NCBI GenBank assembly: GCA_034509735.1
Contig: JACGWO010000002.1
Location: forward strand, 51,581,115-51,645,114
Source of the DNA: Sesamum alatum
Taxonomy: Eukaryota; Streptophyta; Magnoliopsida; Lamiales; Pedaliaceae
Direction of reading: 5' to 3'
Length of the DNA: 64,000 nucleotides
Shown: positions 23,720 to 35,859 of the stretch, in pieces
Layout: each line of letters opens with the position of its first letter
How positions within the stretch are numbered: the first letter of the stretch is position 1
Position numbers and translations under genes: made by a program
Notes under the pieces: generated by a model
What the model was told of the DNA's origin: nothing
Database searches by the model: none
What the model saw: only the letters and a program-made list of their open reading frames with translations

Positions 23720-25483
23720 GTGGTAAGTAAGGAAGAGAGTTGAAAATTGTGGTGAAGGAGAAGTGGTCCATCCCCCTTGGCCTTGTTGTTGGGCCTTACC
23801 TTTAAAACCCCCACCTCAATCATTATTTTGCTCTGTCCAGAAACTAAGAATACAAACAGCAAAAACACCAACGAAGCGCGTAGATTTCTATCCAAATTCA
23901 CTTCAATCATCACCTTGTCACTAATCTGGTAATATATTCCGACGATTCTCACTTCTGTCGTGTCTTTTAAATCATCATTCTCTAAATACATATTTACTGT
24001 TTGTTGTCGGTTTGGTTTGAAGATGGATTCTGGGTTTTGGTTTTTCTTTTTCGTGCGATTGATTTTGTTAAAGTTGTTACTGCGGAGATCTGATGAGTTT
24101 TCGTGGGACTGTGTTGTTTTCCTGTTTGATTTGAACTTACAAGTGAGAAATGAGGCTGATTTTTGACCAAGCAGTTACTTGGAAATTTGAGCCTGTGTTT
24201 CATTTCTTTATTTCACCTTGTCTTTTTTTTCTCAAGAAAATGAGGACGTCCCCTCGTAGATTTCTTGGATTTGAAACTATGAACTGGTCTGAATTTCAGT
24301 TGTTCATTCCCTGGGAATTTTATTGCTGGATCCGGTGAAGTTGCTAGCTGCGGATGACTGTTTAGATTATGCAGCGCCAGTTGGCATCTTCAATACTTTG
24401 ATGTAAAACGTAATTGCGAATGGCTTGGTCGAACTTATTAGGTGTCTGAGAACCCGAGATAGAATTTGTGGTGTTATTAGTCACGTTAGAGCAATGTTCC
24501 ATGAGCTTTTATTACCGCTATTGAGACCGCACTTCCAGTTGCCACTTTGGAAATTCTTAGGAGCTTCACGCCAAGGCTCCCAACCCATAATAATTGTTGG
24601 TGAATAATTCGTAGAAGATCTGATCATGAGACTTGTTGATGAGATGAGATCCTGGGACCCACAAGAAATGGTTGTGAGTGCATTTGGGCCAAACTCAAGA
24701 ATTTCCTAACCTTTACCATATATCAGGGAGTAAAGTTTCTAAAGATATGATAATTAGGGGAGGACAATGGGAAAAATTAGAAGGAAAGTAAAATACTGCT
24801 CAAGTGTCAGACAGAACTTCCACAAATAGCCTTTAGATATGGAGTATTCAGTGAATCAGATTACTCCATTCCTCTTTAATCCTTCAACAGATGGCTCCCC
24901 TTTTTTATTGCTGAATGAGTAAATGGCAATAAAGGCCAAACCATTTCAGCACTTCTTCAATACCACTTTCATTCTCACTTTCTCTTTCCAGGGTCGTCTT
25001 AATTATTCTTAACACCATTACTGCTAGCAGTGCTGAAGAGATGTTTGTGTAGGAAGAGTCTGATGTGTTTTCTTTTTCAAATCTCTTCAGGTGAGGCTTT
25101 TGAGGTTAAAGACCTGGTTTAAGATTGTTTATGTTGTTCTTTGAGATTTCTAATTTATCCTTTGTGCTTTGGCATATGCTTGTCTTAATTTAGTTTGTTT
25201 CAGAATATTTCATCTTCATGAAGTCGACTCTTTTCTATTGACTGGTTTTTCATTTTCCTTTTCATGTTGTTGTGCTTGTTGCAGGATTTCAGTTTCTGTG
25301 CTTTGAACTTGGATGTTTGAAAGCTTGTAATCTTCAAAAAGTGTGGCTCTTTATTACCGGGAGGAGAGTTGATAAGAAGCCCAGTAGAGTTGAATAGAGA
25401 GACTAAGGAGAATTTGTTTTTATATTAGTGGATTCCCAGTTTTTGGGTCTAGTATCCATGCTGAATTAGTTCTTACAAACTAG
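23720..25483 (+). promoter_or_regulatory. SCL14-like 5' leader with a long intron and two minimal uORFs
   Basis: No protein-coding gene fits here. A donor at about 23932 (CTG then GTAATAT) and an acceptor at about 25284 (TTGTTGCAG) would remove a 1.35-kb leader intron rich in T and in GATCTG cores (near 24090 and 24618). In the remaining leader two tiny open frames precede the main start: 25313-25330 (MFESL) and 25458-25469 (MLN). Leader structure is inferred, as there is no transcript evidence. Confidence 0.5.
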
Positions 25484-27718
25484 ATGATCATGGATCAGAA
25501 CTATAGGGATTATGGTGGCCCAACATCTGGAATCATACTTAACAAACAAGCTATTCCATTGTTCCCGGGTCAGAATCTGATCAACAATGTGAGAGTTAGT
25601 AATAAGTTTTTAACTGGAAGTCATGCTGATGTCATACCTGTTTCTAGCCATTTGAACTTTGATGCCCAAGTCCAATCAGCTGAAGGCGAATCTCCGGAGG
25701 ATCTCGATTTTAGTGATGTGGTGCTCAAGTATATAAACCATATCCTCATGGAAGAGGATGTGGAAGAGAAAGCCTGCATGTTTCAAGAGTCTGCAGCTCT
25801 TCAAGCTGCAGAAAGATCGTTCTACGAGGTTATTGGCGAGAAATATCCTGCTTCCGCAGATTATGAGCATGTGCCAAAGTTAGCTCATAGTTTTGCGAGC
25901 CCTGATGAAAAGATTTTTGGAGTATCAAATGATTGCTGTGGTTCTGGTGACACGGAAACATTTTGTCCTGATTGGAATTTTGATCTTAACAGCAATAGGT
26001 TTTATGGACATCATGACGCTGTCGATGTCGTCTCAACTTCTCAGTCATCTTATAGTTCATCAAGCAGCAGTGGTACCATCATAGAGGGTCCAATAGATTC
26101 TCCTGTGAGTACCCTTAGAATTCCTGATGTTTTTACTGATGGTCTGTCAGCTATTCAATTTAAGAAGGGAGTAGAAGAAGCAAGCAAATTTCTTCCTAAT
26201 GGCAGTAATTTAATTGTTGATTTGGGTTATGATGAGCTGTCAGGAAAGGAGCAGAAGGAAGGCTCTGTTAGTCTGGTAGTTAAGGTGGAAAAGAAAACTG
26301 CAAATGTGGAGTTTGTTGATGGATCCAGGGGGAAGAAGAATCCCTATCAGGACAGCATGAGTTTGCACGATGAAAGGAGTAACAAACAATCAGCAGTTTA
26401 TACTGAATCAACCGTGAGTCCAGACATGTTTGATAAGGTACTTCTGTGCAGCGGAGGAAAAAATGAATCCGACCTTCGTAAAGCATTGAATGAAGTAACT
26501 AAAAGCACCCCACAGAATGATCAGTCAAAGGGATCCAATGGTGGGAAAAGTGGTGCTAAGAAAAAGGGAGGCAAAAGGAATGTGGTTGATATGAGAACTC
26601 TATTGACCCTTTGTGCACAAGCTGTTGCAGCTGATGACCGCAGGACGGCAAATGATTTTTTGAAGCAGATTAGACAGCATGCTACTCCAACAGGAGATGG
26701 AATGCAGAGGCTTGCCCATTACTTTGCTGATGGGCTTGAAGCACGTATGGCTGGATCTGGGACACAGATATATACATCCCTTATTAATATGCCTACGTCT
26801 GCTGCTGACATCTTGAAAGCTTACCATATATATCTTGCCACCTGTCCCTTTAGGAAGATCTCTAATTTCTTCTCGAATAAGACCATTATGAATGTGGCTG
26901 AGAAAGTCACAAAGCTCCATATTATTGATTTCGGTATTCTCTATGGTTTCCAGTGGCCTTGCTTTCTACAACGTCTCTCATCTAGACCGGGTGGACCCCC
27001 CAAACTTCGTGTTACTGGAATCGATCTTCCATGTCCGGGTTTTCGGCCATCAGAAAGGGTTGAAGAGACAGGGAGGCGCTTGGCTAGTTACGCTGAGACT
27101 TTTAAAGTTCCATTCGAATTCAATGCTATAGCTCAGAAGTGGGAAACAATTAAACTTGAAGATCTGAAGATCAAGGAGGACGAGCTGCTTGTGGTGAACT
27201 GTCTTTATAGATTTAGGAATCTGCTAGATGAAACTGTGATAGTAAACAGTCCGAGAAATATTGTTTTGAATCTTATCAGGAAGATGAATCCAGCTGTTTT
27301 TGTGCTGGGAGTGGTGAATGGTGCGTATAATGCCCCCTTCTTCATTACAAGATTCCGTGAGGCACTGTTTCATTATTCATCCTTCTTTGATATGCTCGAT
27401 GCCAATATTCCCCGAGAAATTCATGAGAGAATGCTGCTCGAGAAAACAGTGTTTGGGCGGGAGGCGATGAACGTCATTGCATGTGAAGCTGCTGAGAGGA
27501 TTGAGAGACCAGAAACGTACAAGCAATGGCAGGTTCGTAATATGAGGGCTGGCTTTGAGCAGCTTCCTGTAGACAAGGAGGTGATGAGAATTGCAAGAAA
27601 CAGAGTTAAGTTGTCCTACCATAAGGATTTTGTGATAGATGAAGATGGTCACTGGTTGTTGCAGGGGTGGAAGGGGCGAATTGTATATGCACTTTCTTCT
27701 TGGAGGCCAGCATATTGA
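25484..27718 (+). CDS. SCL14: GRAS-family transcriptional regulator, SCL14-like
   Basis: Single uninterrupted frame of 744 residues, typical of intron-less GRAS genes of the SCL14/SCL33 group. The first ATG gives MIMDQNYRDYGG; MDQN two codons later is an equally good start. The N-terminal half is variable and acidic, with serine runs (about residues 185-200). The GRAS domain runs from about 367 to the end: leucine repeat I (VDMRTLLTLCAQAV), the VHIID block as LHIIDFGILYGFQWP near 478, PFYRE-type sequence FITRFREALFHYSSFFDML, and the SAW end WLLQGWKGRIVYALSSWRP. In Arabidopsis SCL14 works with TGA bZIP factors to switch on detoxification genes; that role is assumed by resemblance. A short basic run (KKKGGKRN) before the domain could be a nuclear signal. 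Confidence 0.95.
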   Translation: MIMDQNYRDYGGPTSGIILNKQAIPLFPGQNLINNVRVSNKFLTGSHADVIPVSSHLNFDAQVQSAEGESPEDLDFSDVVLKYINHILMEEDVEEKACMFQESAALQAAERSFYEVIGEKYPASADYEHVPKLAHSFASPDEKIFGVSNDCCGSGDTETFCPDWNFDLNSNRFYGHHDAVDVVSTSQSSYSSSSSSGTIIEGPIDSPVSTLRIPDVFTDGLSAIQFKKGVEEASKFLPNGSNLIVDLGYDELSGKEQKEGSVSLVVKVEKKTANVEFVDGSRGKKNPYQDSMSLHDERSNKQSAVYTESTVSPDMFDKVLLCSGGKNESDLRKALNEVTKSTPQNDQSKGSNGGKSGAKKKGGKRNVVDMRTLLTLCAQAVAADDRRTANDFLKQIRQHATPTGDGMQRLAHYFADGLEARMAGSGTQIYTSLINMPTSAADILKAYHIYLATCPFRKISNFFSNKTIMNVAEKVTKLHIIDFGILYGFQWPCFLQRLSSRPGGPPKLRVTGIDLPCPGFRPSERVEETGRRLASYAETFKVPFEFNAIAQKWETIKLEDLKIKEDELLVVNCLYRFRNLLDETVIVNSPRNIVLNLIRKMNPAVFVLGVVNGAYNAPFFITRFREALFHYSSFFDMLDANIPREIHERMLLEKTVFGREAMNVIACEAAERIERPETYKQWQVRNMRAGFEQLPVDKEVMRIARNRVKLSYHKDFVIDEDGHWLLQGWKGRIVYALSSWRPAY

Positions 27719-28214
27719 AGCCCATTCATTACGGCATGAGGGGAAGGCCTGATCACCAGCTATTGGCCATGCTGGCTTCTGCATCACTTGTAGAATATGA
27801 ACTTCTTCTCCGTTGATAACTGAGGTACGGATCCATTTGTAGACATGAATACTTCACTGAAACCCAAAATGTATTTTAGTTATCTATAGAAGTCTTACAT
27901 TCAGCATTTGTTTAGATAGTGCATGATAATTAATGTCTTTAAGAATGCTCATATAGCTGATCTGATTTATTCTAAGCAAATTTGTGGATCCTTATATTTC
28001 ATGCATTAGACTGACGTGGACATCCATGTGTCAGCTCTCTTGATGTTTGATAAGGGAGAAGAGCATTCAAGTGCCATATTCGCACAAAATTCTTTGGGCC
28101 ATGAGCACATGCATGCTTATTCTAGGAAGATTTGAAGGTTTTTGAAGAAAGAAGACCCTTTTTCTTGTTGTTACAGCCTTAGCTGATATTCTCATGTAGT
28201 TAGTGAAGACCATC

Positions 28215-28480
28215 TGTTGAAAGAAGAAAATGCAACATGATGGTCTAGGAAGTGATACAATTGTTGTTGTTAGAGGTGGAACACCCCTCAGTTTTCTACT
28301 TTCCTGTATTCTGAACATACTTCAATTGTGGAAATGACAATCTGTTGTGTTGAAAGAAGAAAATGCAACATGATGGTCTAGGAAGTGATACAATTGTTGT
28401 TGTTAGAGGTGGAACACCCCTCAGTTTTCTACTTTCCTGTATTCTGAACATACTTCAATTGTGGAAATGACAATCTGTTG
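28215..28480 (+). repeat. Perfect 133-bp tandem duplication downstream of SCL14
   Basis: 28215-28347 and 28348-28480 are identical for all 133 bases as read by eye, both beginning TGTTGAAAGAAG and ending GACAATCTGTTG. CTGTTG is also present at the left border, so short homology may have guided the event. It lies about 500 bases after the SCL14 stop codon, in the 3' flank or a long 3' UTR. The lack of differences means a recent duplication or an assembly artefact. Confidence 0.9.
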
Positions 28481-31400
28481 AGTGGAAGGAATTTGTTGGT
28501 TGAGAAATAGAAAAATATTAGTTGGTCTTCAGGGGATGTTTTCTCTATATTTTCCACAATGTTTGAATTCTGACATCCATCGATCATCCAATGTTGGTTT
28601 GTGGTGGTTGTTGATCAACTCATCTCTCTCTGTGTCTGTATAATTTATGCAAGAGTAACATGTAGTCAATCTTGTTTTGTTTAATGAATATTATCAGAAA
28701 CAAGAGGCGTCATTGATTAGCACATACCCCTTCTGTAGTTTACTTTTCCTCATATTCTATTTCATTATTACTACCTTACTTCTTGATTCAGGGGATTTCA
28801 ACTCTAGTTCAGAATAGTCACCTTCCAGAAGAGTTTGACCTGAGCCTTTTTTATGTGCGTTTTTGGTGGGATTTTATTTATTTATTTATTATTATGAGGC
28901 TCTAAAACTTCATTCTTTAACAGATCTGTTGCATTACCAACAAAAAGTCAGATGTCGATCCCAATATATATATATATCAAGTTGGTGAAATTTAATCAAC
29001 AAACTCCTCATCTTCTTTACTTGAAATTCTGCAACAAACTTGAACCAGAGCTATTACGACTTTGTGGGAGGTTTATTGCCCTACAAAAACAAACAAATCC
29101 ACAACCACAATTTCAACACTTTCGTAGCCAGTCAGATTTTAGCCTAATAATACAATATTTTGCTTCTATTAAAAATAAGTCCTTTTACTCATAAGTAAAC
29201 AAATTATTAGCGTATGTTATAATTTATTTTTGCCAGCTTGACCTGAGTTTCCCTTGTAAGGCTCAAAATGACTACTTAATTTAATCCAATTAATAGATAC
29301 AACAGGATCCAATTTAATTTTTCCTTCCTTAATTTGGTGAAAATTGTATTTTTGTCATCATCTCATTGCTTTAATACCAAAAGAAAATAAAAAATAAAAT
29401 TGATTTATGATTTTAGTCAGCACAACACAACCCAAAAGTACGCACCTTTTTAATTCAGAATTTTTTTTCCACAAAAACAGTGGGTGGGCCTATTATTAGT
29501 GTTTCGGAACCTGGATCATAACAATTCTGCACCCAATCCAAAGGCCCAATGCATATAGCCTGGACTGGACCCATGAAGATATCCTAGCCCATTTCAATAT
29601 CAATATGTACTGCTACTACTCCACATATCTTAAATTAGATAAAAGGGAAACCAAGGTAGAGAAATAACCAAGATTCCTTTAATTATCTGTGCTACAAAAA
29701 TTCAAACTTTGATTATGAATAATTTATTTCATAATATATTTTTAACACATTGCATTATTCTAATGCTTTTGGTACGCATTATGGCCCGTAATTTATTTTC
29801 TTTTTCTTACCATAATGTCATTCTATTTTACACAAATTATTAAATAATACATCTTTATAATAAATAATTATGTGAACTATTTTAATTTAGGCTTTGTACC
29901 CTTTTATTAAGGCCCCTTTTACTTTGAGAACTGTATTAAATGAGTGACATGATTATCTTGAATTAAATAAATGATAAAAAAATCATGTATCAATTGTAAG
30001 GTATTTACTTAAGGAAGAATGATTGTATTATTCTTAGGATAAGTTATACCACCTCTTTTTAGGCTATAAATTATGCAACCGGAATAGTAAACATTACAAG
30101 ACTTTGCTTTTATACGGGACTTCCATACAACAAAGTAAACACTGTATTAACCTACACTAATTTTCTTATTTAGGTCAATACACCAAAATAAAGAGGACCT
30201 AAAAGGTTATATTATACATACATTGTGTGCATTAAAAACTTAAATTTCCTTAATTGGGATAAGTAGGATGATCAATTCATAATATTTGATCCATTTAAAA
30301 TATTTGTGGAGCTAAGGTGACCATATCATACAATCTCTTAATGAGCTTCGGTGAAGAGAATATCCTGTTGGAAATTATATTTCCTCAATCGGAATAGCTA
30401 CAATGCTATTTATTTCGACATAATATTTCATTCATCCAAGTATCACAAAAGCACATAAATTAATTTTCTTTTTTGTCATGATAATAATAATAATAATAAT
30501 TGATAAAAATGTGAGTGTAGGCAAAGCGGTGGCTTCCCTTCCACTCCTTTTTTCCTGGGGGCTAAGGCCCAGCCAGAACTGAAATTTAAGCTGGGAAAGG
30601 AAATTGCGACGGATAGAGAAGAAGCCCATTGTTTTGACCGGAAGGCCCGGTGGCGGGAGACAAAATACATTTGCACTTTTTCTTAGGACAACCGGATAAA
30701 AAAGGGAGAGAAATCCTCATAACCACTCGTTTTGTTATCTTTTCTAGGCTTGCTGGGTCCCACTTCCTAACTAACGTCGTTAATTTTCTTGGCTCTTCTT
30801 CCATCCCATTAACGCCGTCAAGAACTTGCTCTTTCTCCACCCTATCACGTTTCTTCTGTTTATGGATCTTGTCTTTTCTCTTTATGTCCCTGTTTTTTCT
30901 GGGTTTTTAAAAATACATAAAATAAAATAATAATATATCTCTGTCATTTATGAGCACATGGGTTGGGGGTAGATAAATGGAATATACTATTTATGCTAAA
31001 CTCTTGGAATATAGTTATTCTCATAATAATTAGACCTTTTTCATATATTCTTTTTTTTTTCTCTGTGTTTGTTTTGCTGTAGATAGAAATATACAGCTCT
31101 ATTTCTTCAAATTTCTTATGAACTACTGAAAATATAGAAAAAAAATTGATGTAATTATAAACATTTGTTCGTTATTCATCCAACAATTGACTCATTTCGT
31201 TAACTTTCATAAGTGTTTCACATTAATTTTGTTGAATTGTCGAAAATGTCACTTAAGACATGAATTGTAACTTTATATACTTTTAAAATTTTAATATCCT
31301 TTTTTATGATAACATCCCTCCAACATCTTATTTTATGTATTTCTTTTATAATAATGTCCGTTCAATATAAGATTTTTTTTAAAAGAATAAAATAACATTT

Positions 31401-32150
31401 TAAGCTAACATTTTCATTCTACAATCCACATGTTACATAATTATATCACAGAGGATATCAATAATTTTTCAAACAAACGAGAATGATATTTGTAATTGTA
31501 CCAAACTTTATGGGAGATTGATATTGTAGTTTACCCTTTTATTTTTAAAGTTGATTTTTCCAATATAAGATTATCAATTTTAATTATCAAAATGAATAAA
31601 TCGCAATTATAACAAAAGATTGTTATTACGATAATATGTCAGGGTCGACGCACTTTAATATACTTCTTAATTAGACTGAATATTTTATTGCTAAACCTTA
31701 CCCTCGAAGAAAATATTATATTTCTAAAATAAACATATAGCAAATTAAATAATCAAATTCTCACCAAATACATGATAAATAATTGCTGTGGCTAATAAAA
31801 TATTCGTAGACATCAACTTCACTTACTTTCATACTCGTTTCCTAAAAATGAATGGTGCATGAACATCTTTGTTCATCTAGATCGACTGTTAATTAAAGTG
31901 TTAATTCAATAAGCAATAAATAATTTAGACTAGTAAACTACCTTATGTTACCATAACACTCTAAATAATGATATTTGAGTCAATTTATATATATATATAT
32001 ATATATATGTCATAAACGGAATAATTAGTTGACTCGTGACATAAAACGAGACACTAATTAAAATATCATGTGTAATTTAATTAATGATTTTAAAACCTAG
32101 TTGAAATATGTGACAATAAACAATATGAATCACGCCTGATAGGGAATTTA
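28481..32150. other. Gene-poor intergenic DNA
   Basis: AT-rich with no supported gene. It includes a GC-richer island at 30510-30900 with overlapping 84-86-codon open frames on both strands and no recognisable domain, a degenerate family B MITE relic at about 31130-31545, and a (TA)n run at 31987-32008. The rest shows nothing recognisable. Confidence 0.5.
31130..31545. mobile_element. Degenerate family B MITE relic
   Basis: The left part contains GATGTAATTATAAACATTTG and the right part GATATTTGTAATTGTACC followed by GTAGTTTACCC, which correspond to the inverted arms of the family B element at 5830-6253. The ends are eroded and no target duplication could be recognised. Confidence 0.45.
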
Positions 32151-32552
32151 ATGTAAGTAGCTTTTAAAGGATGAAAGAATTCCGTGGAACCTCGAAATAT
32201 CCGAACAGGATAAGGATTCGCGCAATTATTTTCAGGTTCGTATCACACCAAATTTGGCGACTCGTAAATACAATCGACTTACTCAAGCATCAAAGGGTCT
32301 TAACTACAAAACTCACACTAAGCCTAACATGTGTTTATTTTCTCAAGTCCTAAGCACTTATTTGGATTGAACTATCCTTGAGATCCTAACGGTCGAGACC
32401 TGGATCAACGCCACATCAATACGATACTGTTAAATAAAGCTTAATCTTCATCGTTTGATATTTTTAAACTCAATTGATAATTAAATTTTCGCATAGTTTT
32501 TATTAGAATCGTTCAGGTGAATATCGTCCTAGTACACAACGTCTAAAAAGAA

Positions 32553-32695
32553 AATAAGTCTCATAACCAAGAGGTAGTGAGTTTGAGTTCTATGGATGTA
32601 TGTATTTAGTCTACTTTTAATAGTAGTATGTTGTTTTCTTGTTTTCTTTGAATTTATTGATTGATTAGAAAAAAATTAATGTATTGTGTACTGAA
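32553..32695 (+). repeat. SINE-derived fragment (copy 2)
   Basis: The partner of 4323-4470: a B-box-like GTGAGTTTGAGTTC, then TTTTAATAGTAGTATGTTG and a similar tail around AATTAATGTATTG. It sits about 150 bases before a complete SINE of a different sequence type. Confidence 0.45.
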
Positions 32696-32849
32696 TATTG
32701 TAATAATAGTATATTGGTCGATTTAGAACTATTGATATGAATAAATGATTTATATTTTGAAATGTTAATGCTTTTTTGGTATGCAGGTGTAGTAAATTGC
32801 ATATGCAATACGGCTACAACAAGTGCTCATAACTAGTTATAATAGATCT

Positions 32850-33115
32850 GCTGATGAGGCCTAACTTAATTGGCGAAGCTGAGGCCCATGATCCTAAAGG
32901 TCATGGGTTCGAACCCCTGCGTGGGTTGATGTTGTTTCTATTGTATAATAGGTATTATTTATTGTTGTAATAGCTATATGTTAGTTTATGTGATATTGTT
33001 AATATGATTGATAGTAATTATCTCTGTTCGATATTGATAGCCAACAGGACTGAATGTAATAACTTTACTTTCGACTAATAAAATTTATCGCTTCCAATTA
33101 AAAAATAAAATAAAA
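32850..33115 (+). mobile_element. tRNA-derived SINE with intact target duplication
   Basis: The 266-base body is flanked by a perfect 16-bp direct repeat TAGTTATAATAGATCT (32834-32849 and 33116-33131). The head holds RNA polymerase III promoter boxes: an A-box-like TAACTTAATTGGCGAAGC and a strong B-box GGTTCGAACCC near 32907. The 3' end is the A-rich AAAAAATAAAATAAAA. Long perfect target duplications and an A-rich tail are hallmarks of LINE-driven insertion. The perfect duplication suggests a fairly young insert. A tRNA gene is excluded because no full cloverleaf follows. Confidence 0.85.
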
Positions 33116-34507
33116 TAGTTATAATAGATCTCCTGTGGGGCTTAAAAAGGGTGCTTGGTTTTGTTTATCTTGAAAACTCGTAAACATGAATTCATACATT
33201 TCAACAGATAGCAATGATGGGGAGGCATCTTTACAAACACGACATCAGAACACAGGTACAAAAAAGAAATGGGCAGTCAGAGGCACTACTAATGAAGTAC
33301 ACCCGACTAATCCTAACCCCTTTGAGACCAATCCTTTTTCTATTCTAAACCAAAACTCAGATTCGGACATTGTGGAAATGGAGACAGTGGATATCAATAC
33401 TGAAGAGCCGTCCAATGTTTCTTTCAATCTGCACAATCAGCAAGAACATAATAACCTAGATGATCATGATCTACATTCAAACGATTCATGCATGAAAGAA
33501 ACAGAAGTTGATTAGAATAGTCAAATTTTTTCAAGTCAGCAATTATGGACCCTACAAGGGCAAGTAAGTTCTCTTTTCCCTTTCCTCAATAGAACAGTAC
33601 AAAAATCAATACTCTATCTATTACTATGGATGTTGATTAAAAAATCCAGTGGGTTCCACTTCAACCCACAGTGAACGGCAGTGGGATATAGAAGAAAATT
33701 TCAGTGGGCAAAAACCACTTACTCACCAGGACACTTGTCCTCAGCTAATGTTGCATGAAAACACATATGTGGCAAACAAGAGTCTACAAGTGGCGGAAAC
33801 TATTTGTTGTGCTGTTAACACTTCTATTTTACCATGCCCAAACCTTAGTTCTTACCACAGTAACATCCTACAATTTTCACCCACTATAAATATCAATTCA
33901 TCTCATTCATTTACCACAACCAGCCTCAGCATTGAATCTACTACTTTTTAGTATGGCTCAGAATCTCCCAAACCACCTGCACCTCGGTTTGGGCCTAGAC
34001 GGCACAATTGCTTCCAACTCCCCACCTTCAGGACCTTTGTCCCCAATGGCCCATTTTCATCAGCCTCCTTATCACTTCTCTCCAAGGCTCTCTCCTACTG
34101 TCCAATCGAACCATTTCACTTCGAGTCCAATGCACGATCACCCTCTGCCAAATATTATCGACCATATCCATCCAAATCCAATGATCCCTCTACCACCAAC
34201 AGCCCGCATTAGGAACCGCCTGATACCAATTGGTCCCAACAACTTTCTAGTCCAGCCGTTCCATACCACTCCTCACCTATTCGCTGGGCCACCCTTTGCC
34301 AACAGATTAGTGCTAGACCTTGAGCAAGAACGCGAAGGATTTGCGAGGGAACGCGAGACACAATTCAAACTGTTTCTCCACCCACTAGGAAGAGACCCTC
34401 CACCTCTCTTTCAGAACAATCAGATGAGAAACGTCAATTTGAACCATCTCGACCTAAACCCTTACAATCCACAGGTCCGAATTGCTACACAATCCATTCC
34501 ATACATG

Positions 34508-35200
34508 AAGATCCTCAATTGGAATTGTAGGGGGGCAGGTAGATCGGAATTTGTGGTGGCTGCTCGAGATCTTATTAATAGGTATCGTCCACAGGTTTTC
34601 ATTGTTATGGATACCAGGATGAAGGGAGATCGGGCTCCAGCAATCATCCACAGATTGCCTTTTACAGCATCTATAGTCACACAATCTATTGGTCTAGATG
34701 GAGGAATATGGGTTCTTTAGAATACATCAGAGGTTACTATCCATCATATACATCAAACAGACGGATCAATCCATCTAGAGGTGGAATTTCCTATGCTTAA
34801 CCAACCTTTTCTAATGACAACACTCTACAACTATCCTCAGGCTCACATGCAGAATCAGGTTTGGGATACGATTCTTTCTTATTTTCATAATATCTCTAAT
34901 AGGCCTTGGTGTGTGATAGGGGATTTCAATAACACTTTACACCCTCAGGAGAAAATTGGTGGTAATTATTCACATAAAAAATCAGACCTTTTTGGACAAT
35001 GTATGACCAACTGTGAATTATTAGATATTGGCTTTAAAGGGCACCTTTTTACCTGGAGTAATAAAAGATTTGGTAGGTCTTTTATTTGTGAACAATTAGA
35101 CCGTTGTTTTGCAAACCTACCTTGTATAAACTATTTTTCAAATGCTACTGTTACTCACTTAGTATCCCATTTTTTCGGATCATTCACCGATCCTACTTGA
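34508..35200 (+). pseudogene. LINE endonuclease domain, broken
   Basis: KILNWNCRGAG opens an exonuclease-endonuclease-phosphatase fold as in L1 elements, where it nicks target DNA for reverse transcription. Further motifs are PWCVIGDFNNTLHPQEK, LLDIGFKGHLFTWSNKR and CEQLDRCFANL. A stop at 34718-34720 lies in the same frame as the continuation. At about 35170 the frame slips in TTTTTT, after which the expected SDHSPILLELKP reads on in another frame. Confidence 0.85.
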
Positions 35201-35859
35201 ATTAAAACCTCACTCACAAAATCTTAAAAAACCTTTCCATTTTGAAAATGCTTGGGCTAAGCATGAGAGATATTTTCAAGTAGTCTTGCATGCATGGGGG
35301 ATACCGGGCACGAATGATATTGATTTGGGATATCTTTGTAACTGTCAACGTCTAGCAGCTTCATCTTTTACATGGAAAAAATAGTTATTTGGTAATTTAG
35401 ACGATCAGATTAATAAACTCTGTAAAGAACTGGAAAATGTTAAGAATTATGTTCTTCCTAATATACCACCTGTTGTTGTGTTAGAAAAGGAAATTTTTTT
35501 AGAGATGCGGTTAAAAACTTTACTTGGTCAAAAGAATGCTTATTAGCAACAAAGGGCTAAGGCACACTAGTTTAAATTTGGTGATCTAAACACTTCTTAT
35601 TTTCATGCAATAGCTACTAATAGAAGAAGGGTTAATTTCATCCAGGGGATTAGAAAGGAGGATAACACATGAGTAGATAATACTGGTAATATTATAAATG
35701 AATTTAAGAATCACTTTGAATTTATTAGCAAACAGACATCTACCTTCTCTTCTTTACATGAGGCTTCAAAATTTTTCCCTGGTTCTGTACAAAAATTTTC
35801 ACAAAGCCATAAAGAATCCCTAATCAGACCTGTATCAGATGAAGAAATTTTTCATAGTT

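Noticed and set aside
27377..27787. 136-codon minus-strand frame
   Set aside because: Shadow of the conserved C-terminal GRAS domain on the plus strand.
32160..32440. Possible retrotransposon terminal-repeat remnant
   Set aside because: Only vague resemblance; no matching second copy and no termini.
32860..32930. tRNA gene suggested by GGTTCGAACCC
   Set aside because: No complete cloverleaf; flanking 16-bp duplication and A-rich tail identify a SINE.
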